Shown here piece by piece: positions 30,301 through 39,464 of a stretch of DNA of 64,000 nucleotides. Position numbers and translations under genes: made by a program. Source of the DNA: Melastoma dodecandrum (taxonomy: Eukaryota > Streptophyta > Magnoliopsida > Myrtales > Melastomataceae); the NCBI GenBank assembly GCA_029817715.1, contig JARUPY010000539.1, forward strand, positions 3,943,501-4,007,500, given 5' to 3'. Position 1 is the stretch's first letter. Each line of letters begins with the position of its first letter. The notes beneath the pieces are model-generated. The model worked only from the letters and a program-made list of their open reading frames with translations. It made no database searches and was not told where the DNA came from.

Positions 30301-30946
30301 CATTCTTTTTAATGACAGGAACTATACTGGATATCCATTCGGTGTACCTCGATGTCCTTATATATCCGGCTTTAAAGAGCTTTTTGACTTCCTCAAATAC
30401 TGCTTGAGTGACTTCATGAGTCATTCTCCTTGGCGCCTGTTGGACTGGTTTAAATCCTGTTTTGATTGGTAACTTGTGTTCCACAAGTCGGCGATCTAGG
30501 CCAGGCATCTCAGTGTAATCCCAAGCGAAACAATCTTTAAACTCTTCTAGAGTAGCTTTGATAGAATGGAAAAGTTCTTTATTCATCGAGGAACTGATAA
30601 AAACAATTCGAGGGCTCGATGCCTCGCCTAAATTGACGCCTACGAGTGAGTCACATGGCATCATCAGTGACTCACGACTCTGGACACCACCTAAATTGGT
30701 GTCCACGTTATTACATGGCCTAATTTCGAAATCGATGTTGCCTATCTGGCATCCTACTTTCCTAGTCATCCTAACATGCTTCTGAAGTCGCTGTAGGATA
30801 TCAGCGACTGCATGACCTTTCTCCTCACTGTCCATACATCCCTTCATGTAGGAGTCTATCGGGCTCCAACTCCGTCGCAGTGCTCTCTTGGCTCTTAGGC
30901 GCTTCTCCCTGGTCGTCGCTTGGGCTGTTGTTCGTTTCGCCTCCAT
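27392..30946 (-). CDS. Tat unit I Pol: reverse transcriptase, two RNase H domains, integrase
   Basis: 1184 codons open from 30946. The reverse transcriptase has IRVCIDFRDLNRATPKD and YIDDIVVKS (near 29,990). A first RNase H, degenerate, follows (up to KGQALADFL). A second RNase H has WFDGSSAKSG, NNATEYEAL and GDSQLVINQ, which carry the catalytic Asp-Glu-Asp set; this dual arrangement is diagnostic of Tat. The integrase has a zinc region (GCQECQKHG), catalytic-type D/D/E (LDIIGE, VVDNGT, SNGQAEATNK) and a C-terminal beta domain without chromodomain. Lesion: five codons are missing directly after FGLKN, near 30059, compared with unit II. This is a very conserved RT segment, so activity is doubtful despite the open frame. 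Confidence 0.93.
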   Translation of the reverse strand: MEAKRTTAQATTREKRLRAKRALRRSWSPIDSYMKGCMDSEEKGHAVADILQRLQKHVRMTRKVGCQIGNIDFEIRPCNNVDTNLGGVQSRESLMMPCDSLVGVNLGEASSPRIVFISSSMNKELFHSIKATLEEFKDCFAWDYTEMPGLDRRLVEHKLPIKTGFKPVQQAPRRMTHEVTQAVFEEVKKLFKAGYIRTSRYTEWISSIVPVIKKNGKIRVCIDFRDLNRATPKDEYPMPIADDLVDKTAGHQIMSFMDGFSGYNQIFLAEEDIHKTAFRCPLGIFEWVVMPFGLKNQRAMNAIFDALISKTVEVYIDDIVVKSRDEKSHVNDLRNAFIQMRKHQLKLNPLKCAFGVRAGHFLGFLVHQRGIEVDQNKVNAIQRLNPPSNKKQLQAFLGRVNYLRRFIGNVAGRTEVFSTLLKAKGNFVWSDKHQKAFEGLKEYLMKPPVLAPPRIGKPYLLYVAATESVIGAVLAQETEDKTERAVYYLSRQLTATEKRYTIKEKLCLSIFYAVKKLRHYIGSQEVHVIAKSPVIKYFFESPLLTGRISKWSLVLSAYDLRFKPQQSVKGQALADFLVNHDPSTSIDQEEFLEDVWQAWFDGSSAKSGVGIGLHVLSPLGKDVRLAYRLSATHTNNATEYEALITLLKELLALGARKARVMGDSQLVINQMNGDSLCQEKLAPYHQVARRLVERFEVITFLFVGREENTIANDLAQKASGYKAKRGSDCIPEIASHLAPQGDAFTLNIMTSDKDWRRPITDFLSDPTQKASQKIKTQALSYTLIDGVLYRKTKEGVLLRCVDLDEATPIMLETHQGLCGSHQSGTKMSWTIQRHGFYWPSMLKNCIEMARGCQECQKHGPVTRAPASDLVSIIKPWPFRSWALDIIGEIHPHSSKGDAYILVATDYFTKWVEAQVYQKIDHKEVIDFLRSSIIYRFGIPQNIVVDNGTVFNNEKVREFAAEFSFSITNSTPYYPQSNGQAEATNKLIKNNIQKMVGANPRKWHELLQDTLWALRVTKRDSTGEAPFSLVYGQDAVLPIEIRYKSLRVAHPDLQDEAMHLALEELEKKRLDVIDRLEVHKQRIARYYNKKVVHKRFKVGDLVWKMILPLKSKDQVLGKWSPNWEGPYEVCETYSSNTYRLMTREGDKHPLKVNGKYLKSYRETIWEAHRGILKQRTPLIWEALNS

Positions 30947-31181
30947 CTTTAGTCGTGACTACCTTCTGCAGGACCTCGTCTATGTCTTTGTCTGTGAAGT
31001 CGGGCCCCCATCCTGTTGGCACAATCGGTCCTTCGTCAGGCTTGGGGTGAGAGGTGCCATAGCTCACGATGAAGTCGAACTTCCCTGAAGGTTCACCTAA
31101 GGGTCCGACTGTGGGGTCTCCCAGCTTGTAGCGCTGGTCCAGAGTAAGGTCCTTGACTGTCTTACACGTCTCTGCATGCAA
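30825..31181 (-). CDS. Tat unit I Gag-Pol linker segment between protease and reverse transcriptase
   Basis: A 118-codon piece that continues in phase from the protease ORF after its TAA at 31224-31226 and overlaps the Pol ORF by 122 nt in another frame. Acidic and Pro-rich, no domain recognised. In related elements this is a linker of one polyprotein, so it is probably part of the Gag-Pol chain, here interrupted by a stop and a frame change. Both changes are shared with unit II. Confidence 0.5.
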   Translation of the reverse strand: MHAETCKTVKDLTLDQRYKLGDPTVGPLGEPSGKFDFIVSYGTSHPKPDEGPIVPTGWGPDFTDKDIDEVLQKVVTTKDGGETNNSPSDDQGEAPKSQESTATELEPDRLLHEGMYGQ

Positions 31182-31223
31182 AATACCCTTGTCACAACAG
31201 GAGTATTCATCAGCCTTAACGAT

Positions 31224-32003
31224 TTATATTTCGGAGTCAAGCCATAGGATTAACTCCCTATGCAAAGTAGATGGAATCGCGGCGGCCTTATGAAGCCAAT
31301 CGCGTCCTAAAAGCGCATTAAATGAAGGGGCTATATCGATTACAAAGAAAGCAGTTTCCTGCTCGTGTCTCCCGACGCCTAGGCGCACGGAGCGTATACC
31401 CAGGCACTCGGATTTTCTCCCATTGAAGCCACTTACAGCTACGTCGGTTTGCACCAACTCGCTAGGCTTGTACCCAAGTAATCTAAACTTGGCGAGGGGA
31501 AGAACATTGACAGTGGCGCCATTGTCTATTAAGACTCGACCCACTAAGACACCATCAAAGGTGGCTGAGATATACAGCGAATGCATATGCTGTTTCATAC
31601 GATCTGATGGTTTCCTCAACCAGTGCAGAGGGAAGCCAGAAGGAAATGTAGTGACTTTAGAGTCGAGAGTTTTACCTTCCGGTGCCTCCGACTTGTTGTT
31701 GCAGGCGAACTCCGCAGGGAGGGTAAGAACGTTACAGCCCACAAGGGGCCGTTGCTCTGCATCAAAGTCGCAGGGCTTATCTCCTCGTAGAGGAGTGTAG
31801 TCGAAACTCGAGCCTGGGTCTTCCGAGTAATCAGTAGACTCGACCCGCTCGGGCTCTGCGACTTGTTTCCCTGTGGCGTGGTTCCCGCCAAAGAATGGCA
31901 TCACAGGGGTCATTCTTGGTTTTTCTGGGCGTGACTTAGACGCCTTTCTTTTCTCTTTTGAGCCCTCACGGGAAGCGTAATCTTTCTTTCCGCCTTCTGC
32001 CAT
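31224..32003 (-). CDS. Tat unit I aspartic protease
   Basis: 259 codons. Retropepsin-like motif VLIDNGATVNVLP with the catalytic Asp, and the second conserved block FNALLGRDWLHKA near the end, which leads into PSTLHRELILW as in Tat/Athila proteases. It overlaps the preceding ORF by 94 nt in another frame and ends at TAA 31224-31226, followed in the same frame by the linker segment. Shared by both units. Confidence 0.85.
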   Translation of the reverse strand: MAEGGKKDYASREGSKEKRKASKSRPEKPRMTPVMPFFGGNHATGKQVAEPERVESTDYSEDPGSSFDYTPLRGDKPCDFDAEQRPLVGCNVLTLPAEFACNNKSEAPEGKTLDSKVTTFPSGFPLHWLRKPSDRMKQHMHSLYISATFDGVLVGRVLIDNGATVNVLPLAKFRLLGYKPSELVQTDVAVSGFNGRKSECLGIRSVRLGVGRHEQETAFFVIDIAPSFNALLGRDWLHKAAAIPSTLHRELILWLDSEI

Positions 32004-33340
32004 TGAGACGAAGGGTTAAGCGCTTTGACAAATCTCGGTTTCTTAGAACCAAAGGGAAGTCGACTCACCTCCACAAACCTTCCGTCGGCTGGGTCATATC
32101 CTACCTGCACAGGGTTATCTGCTGGCCTATTCGAGGGCTTGTTAAGGTTCGAGTTACCTGAGCCCTCAGGACGGGCTGCCTTCACGAGCATCTCCCCTTT
32201 TGCGGATAAGTCGACGAGCCGCAAGAAGTAGCTAACGCAGCATGCTGTGCAGAGCTGGGTAATGAGTATGCGGTTGTGAGCGATCAGCTTGCACTTTTGG
32301 CACAGCAGCTTTTCGTCTAGGAATTGGGCGATGGGTGGCCCCCTCCGTAGTTCCTGAGGATCGACCGTCTGCGACGCATAACGGGGTCTGCGATTCATGG
32401 CCTGCTGAGGTTGGTCCTCTCCCTTATGTTCTGCTACCGGCTTGATCTCCTTGACAGGGGTAGTTCTAGTGTACCCCTGTTTGATGACCCTTTGGCCAGA
32501 CGAGTCTATGAACTCCAGTCGCCGTGCCGGGCGTTCTGTTCCCCGGGCGACTGCCTCTCCATTGCCCTTGTGACCCTGGGGGCCTCCTCTTCCACCTCGC
32601 GAGGCTACTCGGCGATCTGCGCTAGGAGGGCTTCTGAAGGCGTGAGAAGATCCTTGGGGAGTATTGAGCGACATTGCTGCTTCTTCGAACGGGGTCAAGT
32701 CGTACCACTCCTCCGTTTTGCTGTCCAGTAGATACTTCTTGAACGTGTGGCACCGATCCGTAGTGTGAGTGTCGTTCAAGTGCCAGTGGCATAGCCACTT
32801 CTCCCTTCCTTTGGGCAGAATGAAGACCCCACGCTCAGCTAGTCGCTTCATGAGGGCATTAGCCACCAAAGTCTCGCCAGTTGCTTGTACGTCCTGCGAG
32901 GGTACGACAGAGTCGTCAATAATTTCTAAGAGATTAACCTCAGTGTCAAATATGTCAAACGTATGAATAGCGACTTCATCCCCGAATGGATTATTATCCA
33001 CCACGGCGACTTCGTCAACTTCGGGAAAATGGAGCTCTTTGGACTCTATTAAATCCTGTATGATATTTCTAAAGGACAAACAGTCCTTGGTAGCATGGGT
33101 GAAAGACCCATGCCACTTGCAGTAATTCCTATTCTTTTCCCTCTCCGTCTGGGGAACTCGATGGCCGGGCTTAAGCCTAATCCTTTTCCTTTGATGAAGC
33201 CAGTCGAATATAGCGTCGACTTTATCTGTGTCGAAAGAATATTTTCTTTCTTCGGCATTCTTTTGGGATGCCTTAGCTTTGGAATTCTTCTTAGCCAGGG
33301 GGTCGCATATAGTCGACTCCCCCTTGACAAATTCCGCCAC
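31910..33340 (-). CDS. Tat unit I nucleocapsid-like region (second part of Gag)
   Basis: About 476 codons in the same frame as Gag, separated from it only by TAA 33362-33364; it has no ATG near its start (GTG only). It contains two C-x3-H-type zinc-binding repeats typical of Tat/Athila Gag (YCKWHGSFTHATKDC and LCHWHLNDTHTTDRC). A low-complexity Arg/Pro region follows, then a third Cys pair (CQKCK). It probably binds genomic RNA in virus-like particles. Expression would need read-through, splicing or ancestral restoration of the stop. Confidence 0.8.
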   Translation of the reverse strand: MAEFVKGESTICDPLAKKNSKAKASQKNAEERKYSFDTDKVDAIFDWLHQRKRIRLKPGHRVPQTEREKNRNYCKWHGSFTHATKDCLSFRNIIQDLIESKELHFPEVDEVAVVDNNPFGDEVAIHTFDIFDTEVNLLEIIDDSVVPSQDVQATGETLVANALMKRLAERGVFILPKGREKWLCHWHLNDTHTTDRCHTFKKYLLDSKTEEWYDLTPFEEAAMSLNTPQGSSHAFRSPPSADRRVASRGGRGGPQGHKGNGEAVARGTERPARRLEFIDSSGQRVIKQGYTRTTPVKEIKPVAEHKGEDQPQQAMNRRPRYASQTVDPQELRRGPPIAQFLDEKLLCQKCKLIAHNRILITQLCTACCVSYFLRLVDLSAKGEMLVKAARPEGSGNSNLNKPSNRPADNPVQVGYDPADGRFVEVSRLPFGSKKPRFVKALNPSSQWQKAERKITLPVRAQKRKERRLSHAQKNQE

Positions 33341-33361
33341 GTCGACTTCATAAGTGTCGAC

Positions 33362-34810
33362 TTAGTAGGCTCGAGTCAACTGGGCTTCCTCTGTAAGGAG
33401 CTGATAATACTCTGCGGCCCTCCTTGCTAAGTCATACAGGTCAGCAAAGCGCTCGCCCTGCAGCTTTTTCCGGAACGGAATAGTCAACGCATTTAATGCG
33501 AGAAGTAATTGATCCTTCTCCGGTATGGGGGGGCTACACCGTAGTAGGGCCTTCCTGAGTTTCATTAGGAACTGCCCTGGGTGTTCTCCGTTAGCCTGCT
33601 TAAGGCGCATTACCTCAAACATCGACATGGGGGTGTCCAGTCGAGCAAAGGTCTTAACGAACATAGATTGCATCTGAGTCCACGAGGCTATTGACCCTGG
33701 CGGCAAACTCGCATACCACGTAAAGGCATCCCCTGTTAACGAGTTAGGGAAGAGCTTCAGTTTCCAAAAGTCGTTCCCAGCCGCCTCACCAAGTTGGTGA
33801 GTGAAGCGAGCGACATGCTCGAGTGGGGTCATTTCATCTTCACCCGAAAAACGTGTAAAGTCGGGCACCTTATAACCTCTAGGTAAAGGGAAATCCCTGT
33901 CGACATACGTAGGATAGGGAGACCTGTACAAACAGGCGTCGTCTCGCCGAGCTATTCCGGGGACGACTTGCTCTATAACCTGAGTTATGGCCTCCCTCAG
34001 GTCTGGGGGTACACCGCCTACTGGGGCCTGCGCTGTAGGACGAGTCGACCTTATCGGGCTGTACGGAGATCTTTCCCCCACTGTCTGACTCGCTGGATTC
34101 CTCGTGTAGGAAGAAGGCTCTTCCCGAAAGTTTCCACCTCGGGATCCAAGCCCATAGGGGTCTCCAGTTGCGTCGATTACAGGTTCTTTTCCAGGGCGAT
34201 GAGACGGAATAAAATCCTCCCCTAGATCCGTTTCCTCTTGAAAGTCCTCTGCCTCATTCCAATACGTATTCGTCGGTTGATTACGTGAAGAAGAGGGTCG
34301 ACTAGGGGGAACCAAATTCCCAGGTTCGAATAGAGTATTTGTCCTTATGTCGGATCGCTCAAAAGTCACGTTACGTGGCCCTTGAGTAGTCCGACGAGCG
34401 TCTGCCATGAACGTAGACTCCCTAAATGGGGCCTCTCTCATACGAGGTCTTACTCTTTCCTCGTCTCTCGGGCCAGAAAGACGCCCTATTAGAGTTTGGA
34501 CATCCATTAGGATGCCCTTCATATCGGTCAAATCCTGACGCACACTCCCCAATTCCTTGTGGAACTCCAGTCTCGAAATAAATTCGGACGGGGCATGTGA
34601 ATCAAAAGCGGACTGGTTTGTAGCTGCTTGGCCTCCTAGGGCTGGCACTTGGGCATGTGAATCAAAAGCGGACTGGTTCGTAGCTGCCTGGCCTCCTAGG
34701 GCTGGCGCTTCCAAGTTCATTCCCGGAGGAAGCTCCTGGTTTTCCCCATCTAAGGGATTCTGAGTAGTACTTCGAGTATTTCTCGGCATGTCTCCCACTG
34801 TGGTCGCCAA
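33362..34810 (-). CDS. Tat unit I Gag (capsid)
   Basis: 482 codons from the ATG 34810, close to the primer site. The N-terminal third is Pro/Ser/Arg-rich and includes a perfect 20-residue tandem duplication beginning PALGGQAATNQ (60-bp repeats at 34591-34650 and 34651-34710). The Ty3-type Gag capsid domain occupies about residues 320-470 (FWKLKLFPNSLTGDAFTWY...). It ends at TAA. Unit II has a 2-bp insertion that truncates the same gene. Acts in cytoplasmic particle assembly. Confidence 0.9.
   Translation of the reverse strand: MATTVGDMPRNTRSTTQNPLDGENQELPPGMNLEAPALGGQAATNQSAFDSHAQVPALGGQAATNQSAFDSHAPSEFISRLEFHKELGSVRQDLTDMKGILMDVQTLIGRLSGPRDEERVRPRMREAPFRESTFMADARRTTQGPRNVTFERSDIRTNTLFEPGNLVPPSRPSSSRNQPTNTYWNEAEDFQEETDLGEDFIPSHRPGKEPVIDATGDPYGLGSRGGNFREEPSSYTRNPASQTVGERSPYSPIRSTRPTAQAPVGGVPPDLREAITQVIEQVVPGIARRDDACLYRSPYPTYVDRDFPLPRGYKVPDFTRFSGEDEMTPLEHVARFTHQLGEAAGNDFWKLKLFPNSLTGDAFTWYASLPPGSIASWTQMQSMFVKTFARLDTPMSMFEVMRLKQANGEHPGQFLMKLRKALLRCSPPIPEKDQLLLALNALTIPFRKKLQGERFADLYDLARRAAEYYQLLTEEAQLTRAY
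34792..34809 (-). other. Probable primer-binding site of Tat unit I
   Basis: On the minus strand TGGCGACCACAGTGGGAG begins about six bases inside LTR-B. Position and TTTGGCG start resemble Tat primer sites, but the complementary tRNA was not identified. The same site in unit II is at 46882-46899. Confidence 0.6.
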
Positions 34811-34815
34811 AAACG

Positions 34816-35936
34816 TGTTCGCGCACGGAACGGATCACGTCGGAAATATTTGGCAATGGACTCACAGTAGTTGTATTGTGGTCGCCAGTAAGAAGATGCA
34901 CTAACTTTATACAGAAATAATGCAAGTCTTACAATCTTTAGAGAATTAAAAGAAAAGGGCTTACAGCCATTAAAAGGGAAAAAGGGACACGATGGTGACG
35001 ATGTAGGATCTTGTAGCGGCGGAGAACACGTGACGAAGGCCTTGGAAGCTCGCTCCGTCTGTGGTGGTTGCTGGCGGAAGGTCGTGACGAAGGCCTTGGA
35101 AGCTCGCTCCGTCGGTAGTGGTCGCTGGCGGAGAGTTGTGACGAAGGCCCTACGAGCTCACTCCGTCGGTGGTGTCGCTGGCGGGGGTTGACAACAAAGG
35201 CCCTACGAGCTCACTCTGTCGGTGGAAAAGGAGTTGACCTATAAACCGGGTCAGGGTATCTAATTTCCTAAGGTTGACGAACAAACTTCAGAGTTTTGGC
35301 TGTGTATGGTCGTGTTTTGTCTTTGGAAACTCCTTTGCTATTTATAGAGAGCTCGTACGTGTCTAACACGTAACGAGTGGATCTTGTTACAGATCGTGTC
35401 ATGGATCGTGATTCCTAGTATCGTGGGAGTATCCCAACAACTCCCCATGAGATACGGGATCACGTTTCCTGAAAATTAGAATCGGTTACGATTCTTAACA
35501 ATCGTGACTTTAGGAATAAATAAATTTATTCCCATCTCGTCGACTTGCTTTGTTTGCACGGGCTTTGGCTGCTTGCCTTTGTTCAGGATAATGTCGACTT
35601 GACCCTATAAGTAGACCTAGCTACTATTGGGTCATATTGGTAGTCATATCTTAGTGGTGAGTTGACCTAGTCGACTCTATACATAAATCGTCTTTAGTAA
35701 CTCCATTGTGGGTCGACTTCATCGTGAGTTATCCCAACCGACCTCGTCATGAGTCGACCTGGATGACTTCGTCATGAGTTAACCCAGTCGACTTCATTAT
35801 GAGTCGACCTGGGCGACATCGTTCTGAGTTAGCCCAGTCGACGTTGTCATGAGTCGGCCTGGGCGACTTCGTTCTTAGGCAGTGTGATGATTCCTGGGCT
35901 CTAAGCCCAGGCCCAAAATTATTTACTATGTCAACA
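34816..35936 (-). repeat. Tat LTR-B (middle, shared by both units), 1121 bp
   Basis: It acts as the 5' LTR of unit I and the 3' LTR of unit II. It is bordered by internal sequence on both sides (primer-site side at 34815, polypurine side at 35937), with no target duplication. Confidence 0.95.
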
Positions 35937-35991
35937 TAAGCCCCCCTTTTATGCTGGGTTAGCTACGCTGACTTAGCAAAAAATTATACCC

Positions 35992-35998
35992 TATATAA
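35992..35998 (+). promoter_or_regulatory. TATA box for the antisense gene of Tat unit II
   Basis: TATATAA, same position relative to the LTR as in unit I; the gene's ATG follows at 36146. Confidence 0.7.
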
Positions 35999-36145
35999 GG
36001 GAGAGTGAGCGTCCTTTTCCCGCCCATCTCCTTACTTGCTCGACACTCCTTCACCTTCCTCCTCAAGAAACCCAGAAAACCCTCGTTCTTGAAACTCTCC
36101 GTCCCTTCCATCTCTTTCACCAAAATCTCTCCGATCTTCAAAAAG

Positions 36146-39100
36146 ATGGCAACTTTCAAATCCTTCGAACTCCACAATGCTCGTGCGGGGCCGGCCGGAC
36201 CTATTCCGGTCGCGGAAGACCAAGGATCGGGTGTCGCTCTTGGACCCATCTTGCCGGAGCATCTGTTTCCAGAAGTGGTGCCACTCGACTACCTCATCAC
36301 AGAGAAGCCCATCCCGGTTTGTCATCCCAACTTTGTTAATCCCCTCAACTGGGAAAAGCAGGGGACCTTTTTGTGCTTCCCTTCTGCTACTAAGGCCGAG
36401 ATGATAGAGTGGTTAGAGATGTGGGAGGATCATTTTGAAAATCGATTCAGGGACCAGAAGATTCTCAGATTTTTTAGGATGTCAATAGCTAGTAAGAGCT
36501 GTGATCCTAGGGTTTGTACGGCTATTCTGCCTTTCTGGAACTCCACAGTGAACTGCTTCTATTTCCCAGAAGGCCCTATGTCCATCACTTTGGCAGATTT
36601 GAAGTTTTTGACCCGGAGCAAGATTAATGGCTGCCCAGTGCGTCAATATGCCCAGGCAGGAGACATTAGTCCAAAGGGAGCCCTTCAATATATGGAAGTG
36701 GTAAACAGACACTTGCAGATGGCCTCAGGGGCAAGAAAAAGGGGGAGAAGCGTACGACCGCAGGGTTCGGCGCCCAGGAAGAGATCGAATTTCTCAGCAC
36801 CTGGCTGAGCAAATTTGTCTATTGTTTCCCTGGGAAGAAGGTTGGCCATACGTCTTACGCAGTGGCGAACTTTTTGAGGGAGACTACTGAAGAAGTCGCC
36901 TGGGGTCCCTTCATCCTTGGTCTGCTTTACCATGATCTGGAGAGGGCGACTTCTCAATTCAAGCCATTCCCAAAGCATCCAGCAGGAGGCATGCTTTGGT
37001 TGGTCCATCTATGGTCAGCCATGTGGATGCTAGGGTTGACTAGATTCAAGGTCCCCGCGACGCCCCCTGAGGCTTTATACTATGGGGAGAGCATCTTGAA
37101 TCGATGCTGCCAGCGCAGAGACCAGTGGCTCCCAACTTCAGTTACTGGCCATATGAAGCATATAGCTGATTTCGCGAGAGCAGATCGACGCGACTGGGCG
37201 CCTCTCCCAGGTCAAAAAACAATTGCGCAAAAGGTCGACCCCCAGATCGCTCCAGGCTTTTGGAACGGGGCTCTCACCAGCAGGGATTTGGCTGTAGTCT
37301 TCGACAACTACCTGTCCTTTGAAGTCTATAACCCTCAGCTGTGCGCAAGACAGTTCGGGTTCATCCAGAGCGCGGCGGTCCCTTTTGTTGATGCCACTGG
37401 TGGCCTACTTGGAAGGGCGACGAAGATCCCGTGCAAGTCGGGTGACGACAAGGTTCTGGAGTTGCTTAGCAGAAAGGCGCAACTCCTCAGGATGGAGTTC
37501 CCATCCAGTTCCTCCTCTTGCTTCGCCACACAGTTCTTCACTGTGCTGTGGTCATCCATGTATGAGGAGCTGCGATCCTTGATGCACTTCCTCGAGGTCT
37601 CCGACGAACCTGATTTCTATCTTGATGATGCTCAACTCAAAGCGAGAGGTAAGGACTTACTTAGCTTTGTCTAAACAGCATGGAGTTCTTAATATTAGAC
37701 CTAAGTTTTCTCTTCTTCTTTTCCTTTTAGGATCATTACTTCCTCGGGGCCCCAGCAAAGCGAAGCTCAAAGCCCCCCTTGCCCCTGGTCCCTCCAAGCC
37801 CAAGCCGATCGACAGGGGGAAGGCCAAAGTCGCAGGAACGACTAGAGGCGACTCTTCTAAGGCCAACGTCGCCTCAAAACGCAAGGAAATCGAAGAGGAA
37901 GAGGAGGAAGACCCCGATGAGATGCCTCTATCAAAGAGGAGGAAGCTGGTGAGAGTACCATCTCTAGTGACGGCTCCTCTTCCCAAGTCGCCGACTACCG
38001 TAGCGGCGACTTCTTCTTCCAGGTCGCCAGCAGCGGTGGCCCTACTCAGATCGCCAGTAGTGAGTTCATCATCTGCTGCGGCGCCTGCGACCTTAGCGAC
38101 GGTCGATATCGCTCGAGGAGCGACTACAGAGGTATGACTCTACTGATTCTAATTCATCTTGAGCTCCTGTATCTAACTCGCACTATATTGCCTAGGGCGA
38201 AGCTTCAACCGGAGATGGTGGCCAACCTACTCCCTCTGTGTTCGAGACAGGTCCAACGGCTTCAATCGCCGAGATGAGCCCGACTCCCTGCTAAGATATA
38301 TTACTCTAGTTCATATATGAACTTTGGTTTTATTATACTCTATTCTAGGAAGAGCAGGCTCCTGAAGTCTTGTTACAAGAAGAAGGAACCGCTATGGTTT
38401 TACTCGATCCTTTAACTTGGTCGACGCGAGAGGAGGCACCACCTCAGTCGATGCGAGAGGAGGAAGAACAAGACGTTCCTTCTTCTTCAATCCACACTCC
38501 TGCACCACCAATGGTATGTGTTCTTCTTTCACACAAAGCATGGCGTTGTTATCGCGACTCTAACCGCGACACTTGACAGGCTCGTCCGAAGAGAGTGAAG
38601 ACGACTGCTGGTCGCAAGAAGGCTCCTACTCCTCCCACTTCTTCGGGTGAAAGCTCTGAGGATTTACTACCTTCGGAGGTAAGTATTCGATTGCATGAGA
38701 GTGTCGACTTTTCAAGATTCTGTGTTTTAGCAACATTTCATTTCTTATTCTGCAGGATCCTGCTGCAGCGACCTCGACTAGCGACTCATGGATGAAGCTT
38801 CACGAAGATGTTGAAGAGTTGTGCCAGCTTCTGCATATCGATCCGTTAGAGATCGACTCATTTAAGAGGATGCAGAAGCTGGTTAAAAGAATCGAGGCTT
38901 CCCCTTGGGTCACGGATGAACTGTTGGGGGCCTGCAAGAGTTTTAAGTCGACGTACTGGACCCGTTGGAGGGATTATGACGCCGACTTGCTTATCTTGGA
39001 ATCGACTGACTCGAAGATTCAGTTGATCAATCAAGCTCGAAAGCAGACCTCTAAAGCTGCACAGGACGCCCGCCAGCGTTTGGTCGACGTGCAAGAGAAG

Positions 39101-39328
39101 CTGACCGAGGCAGAGAGGCAGATAGAGTTTTATACTAACCTCAAGAATGACCTGACTCGGCAGCTCGCGTCGATCAACACTCAGGAAATCGAGGAGCTGG
39201 AGGCCAGGGCTAGAGAAGATAAAGAAAAGGTCGTTGACCTCTATGCCCAGCGGAATAGGGTGAACGCGAAGCGCCGAGCTCGCGAGTCCCTTATCTTCGA
39301 TTTCAGAAAGGCTGGCGGGTTTGATTAG
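36146..39328 (+). pseudogene. Tat unit II antisense gene (plant-mobile-domain-like), frameshifted in exon 1
   Basis: Same six-exon structure as unit I: 36146-37648, 37731-38131, 38196 to about 38290, 38349-38513, 38580-38678 and 38756-39328. One T is missing near 36728, where unit I has tcagtgggc and unit II has tcaggggc. The frame therefore ends at 36808, about 220 codons after the ATG, with an out-of-frame tail. The remaining domain is open again from 36862 in the correct frame. All other splice sites and the exon 3 TAA match unit I. Most of the roughly 27 substitutions between units fall in or near this gene, notably around 36,700-37,800. Confidence 0.8.
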
Positions 39329-39464
39329 ATGATTTGTAATTAGAACGACAATATAATCACATTGCTTTCACTTTAATCGATTGAGCATGTCGTTTCTCAA
39401 GCTAATCTCTGCGCATAATTATTCTTCTGGAGAATATCACTTGGGCGAAGTTTAGCGCGACCCC

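Noticed and set aside
29934..30407. 157-codon plus-strand frame opposite the Tat reverse transcriptase (and its copy at 42151-42495)
   Set aside because: It lies wholly antisense to conserved RT codons, with no motif or start context; a shadow frame.
34816..35936. Treating LTR-B as the junction of two independent adjacent insertions
   Set aside because: The two units share one LTR with no target duplication on either side of it, while a single duplication flanks the whole array.
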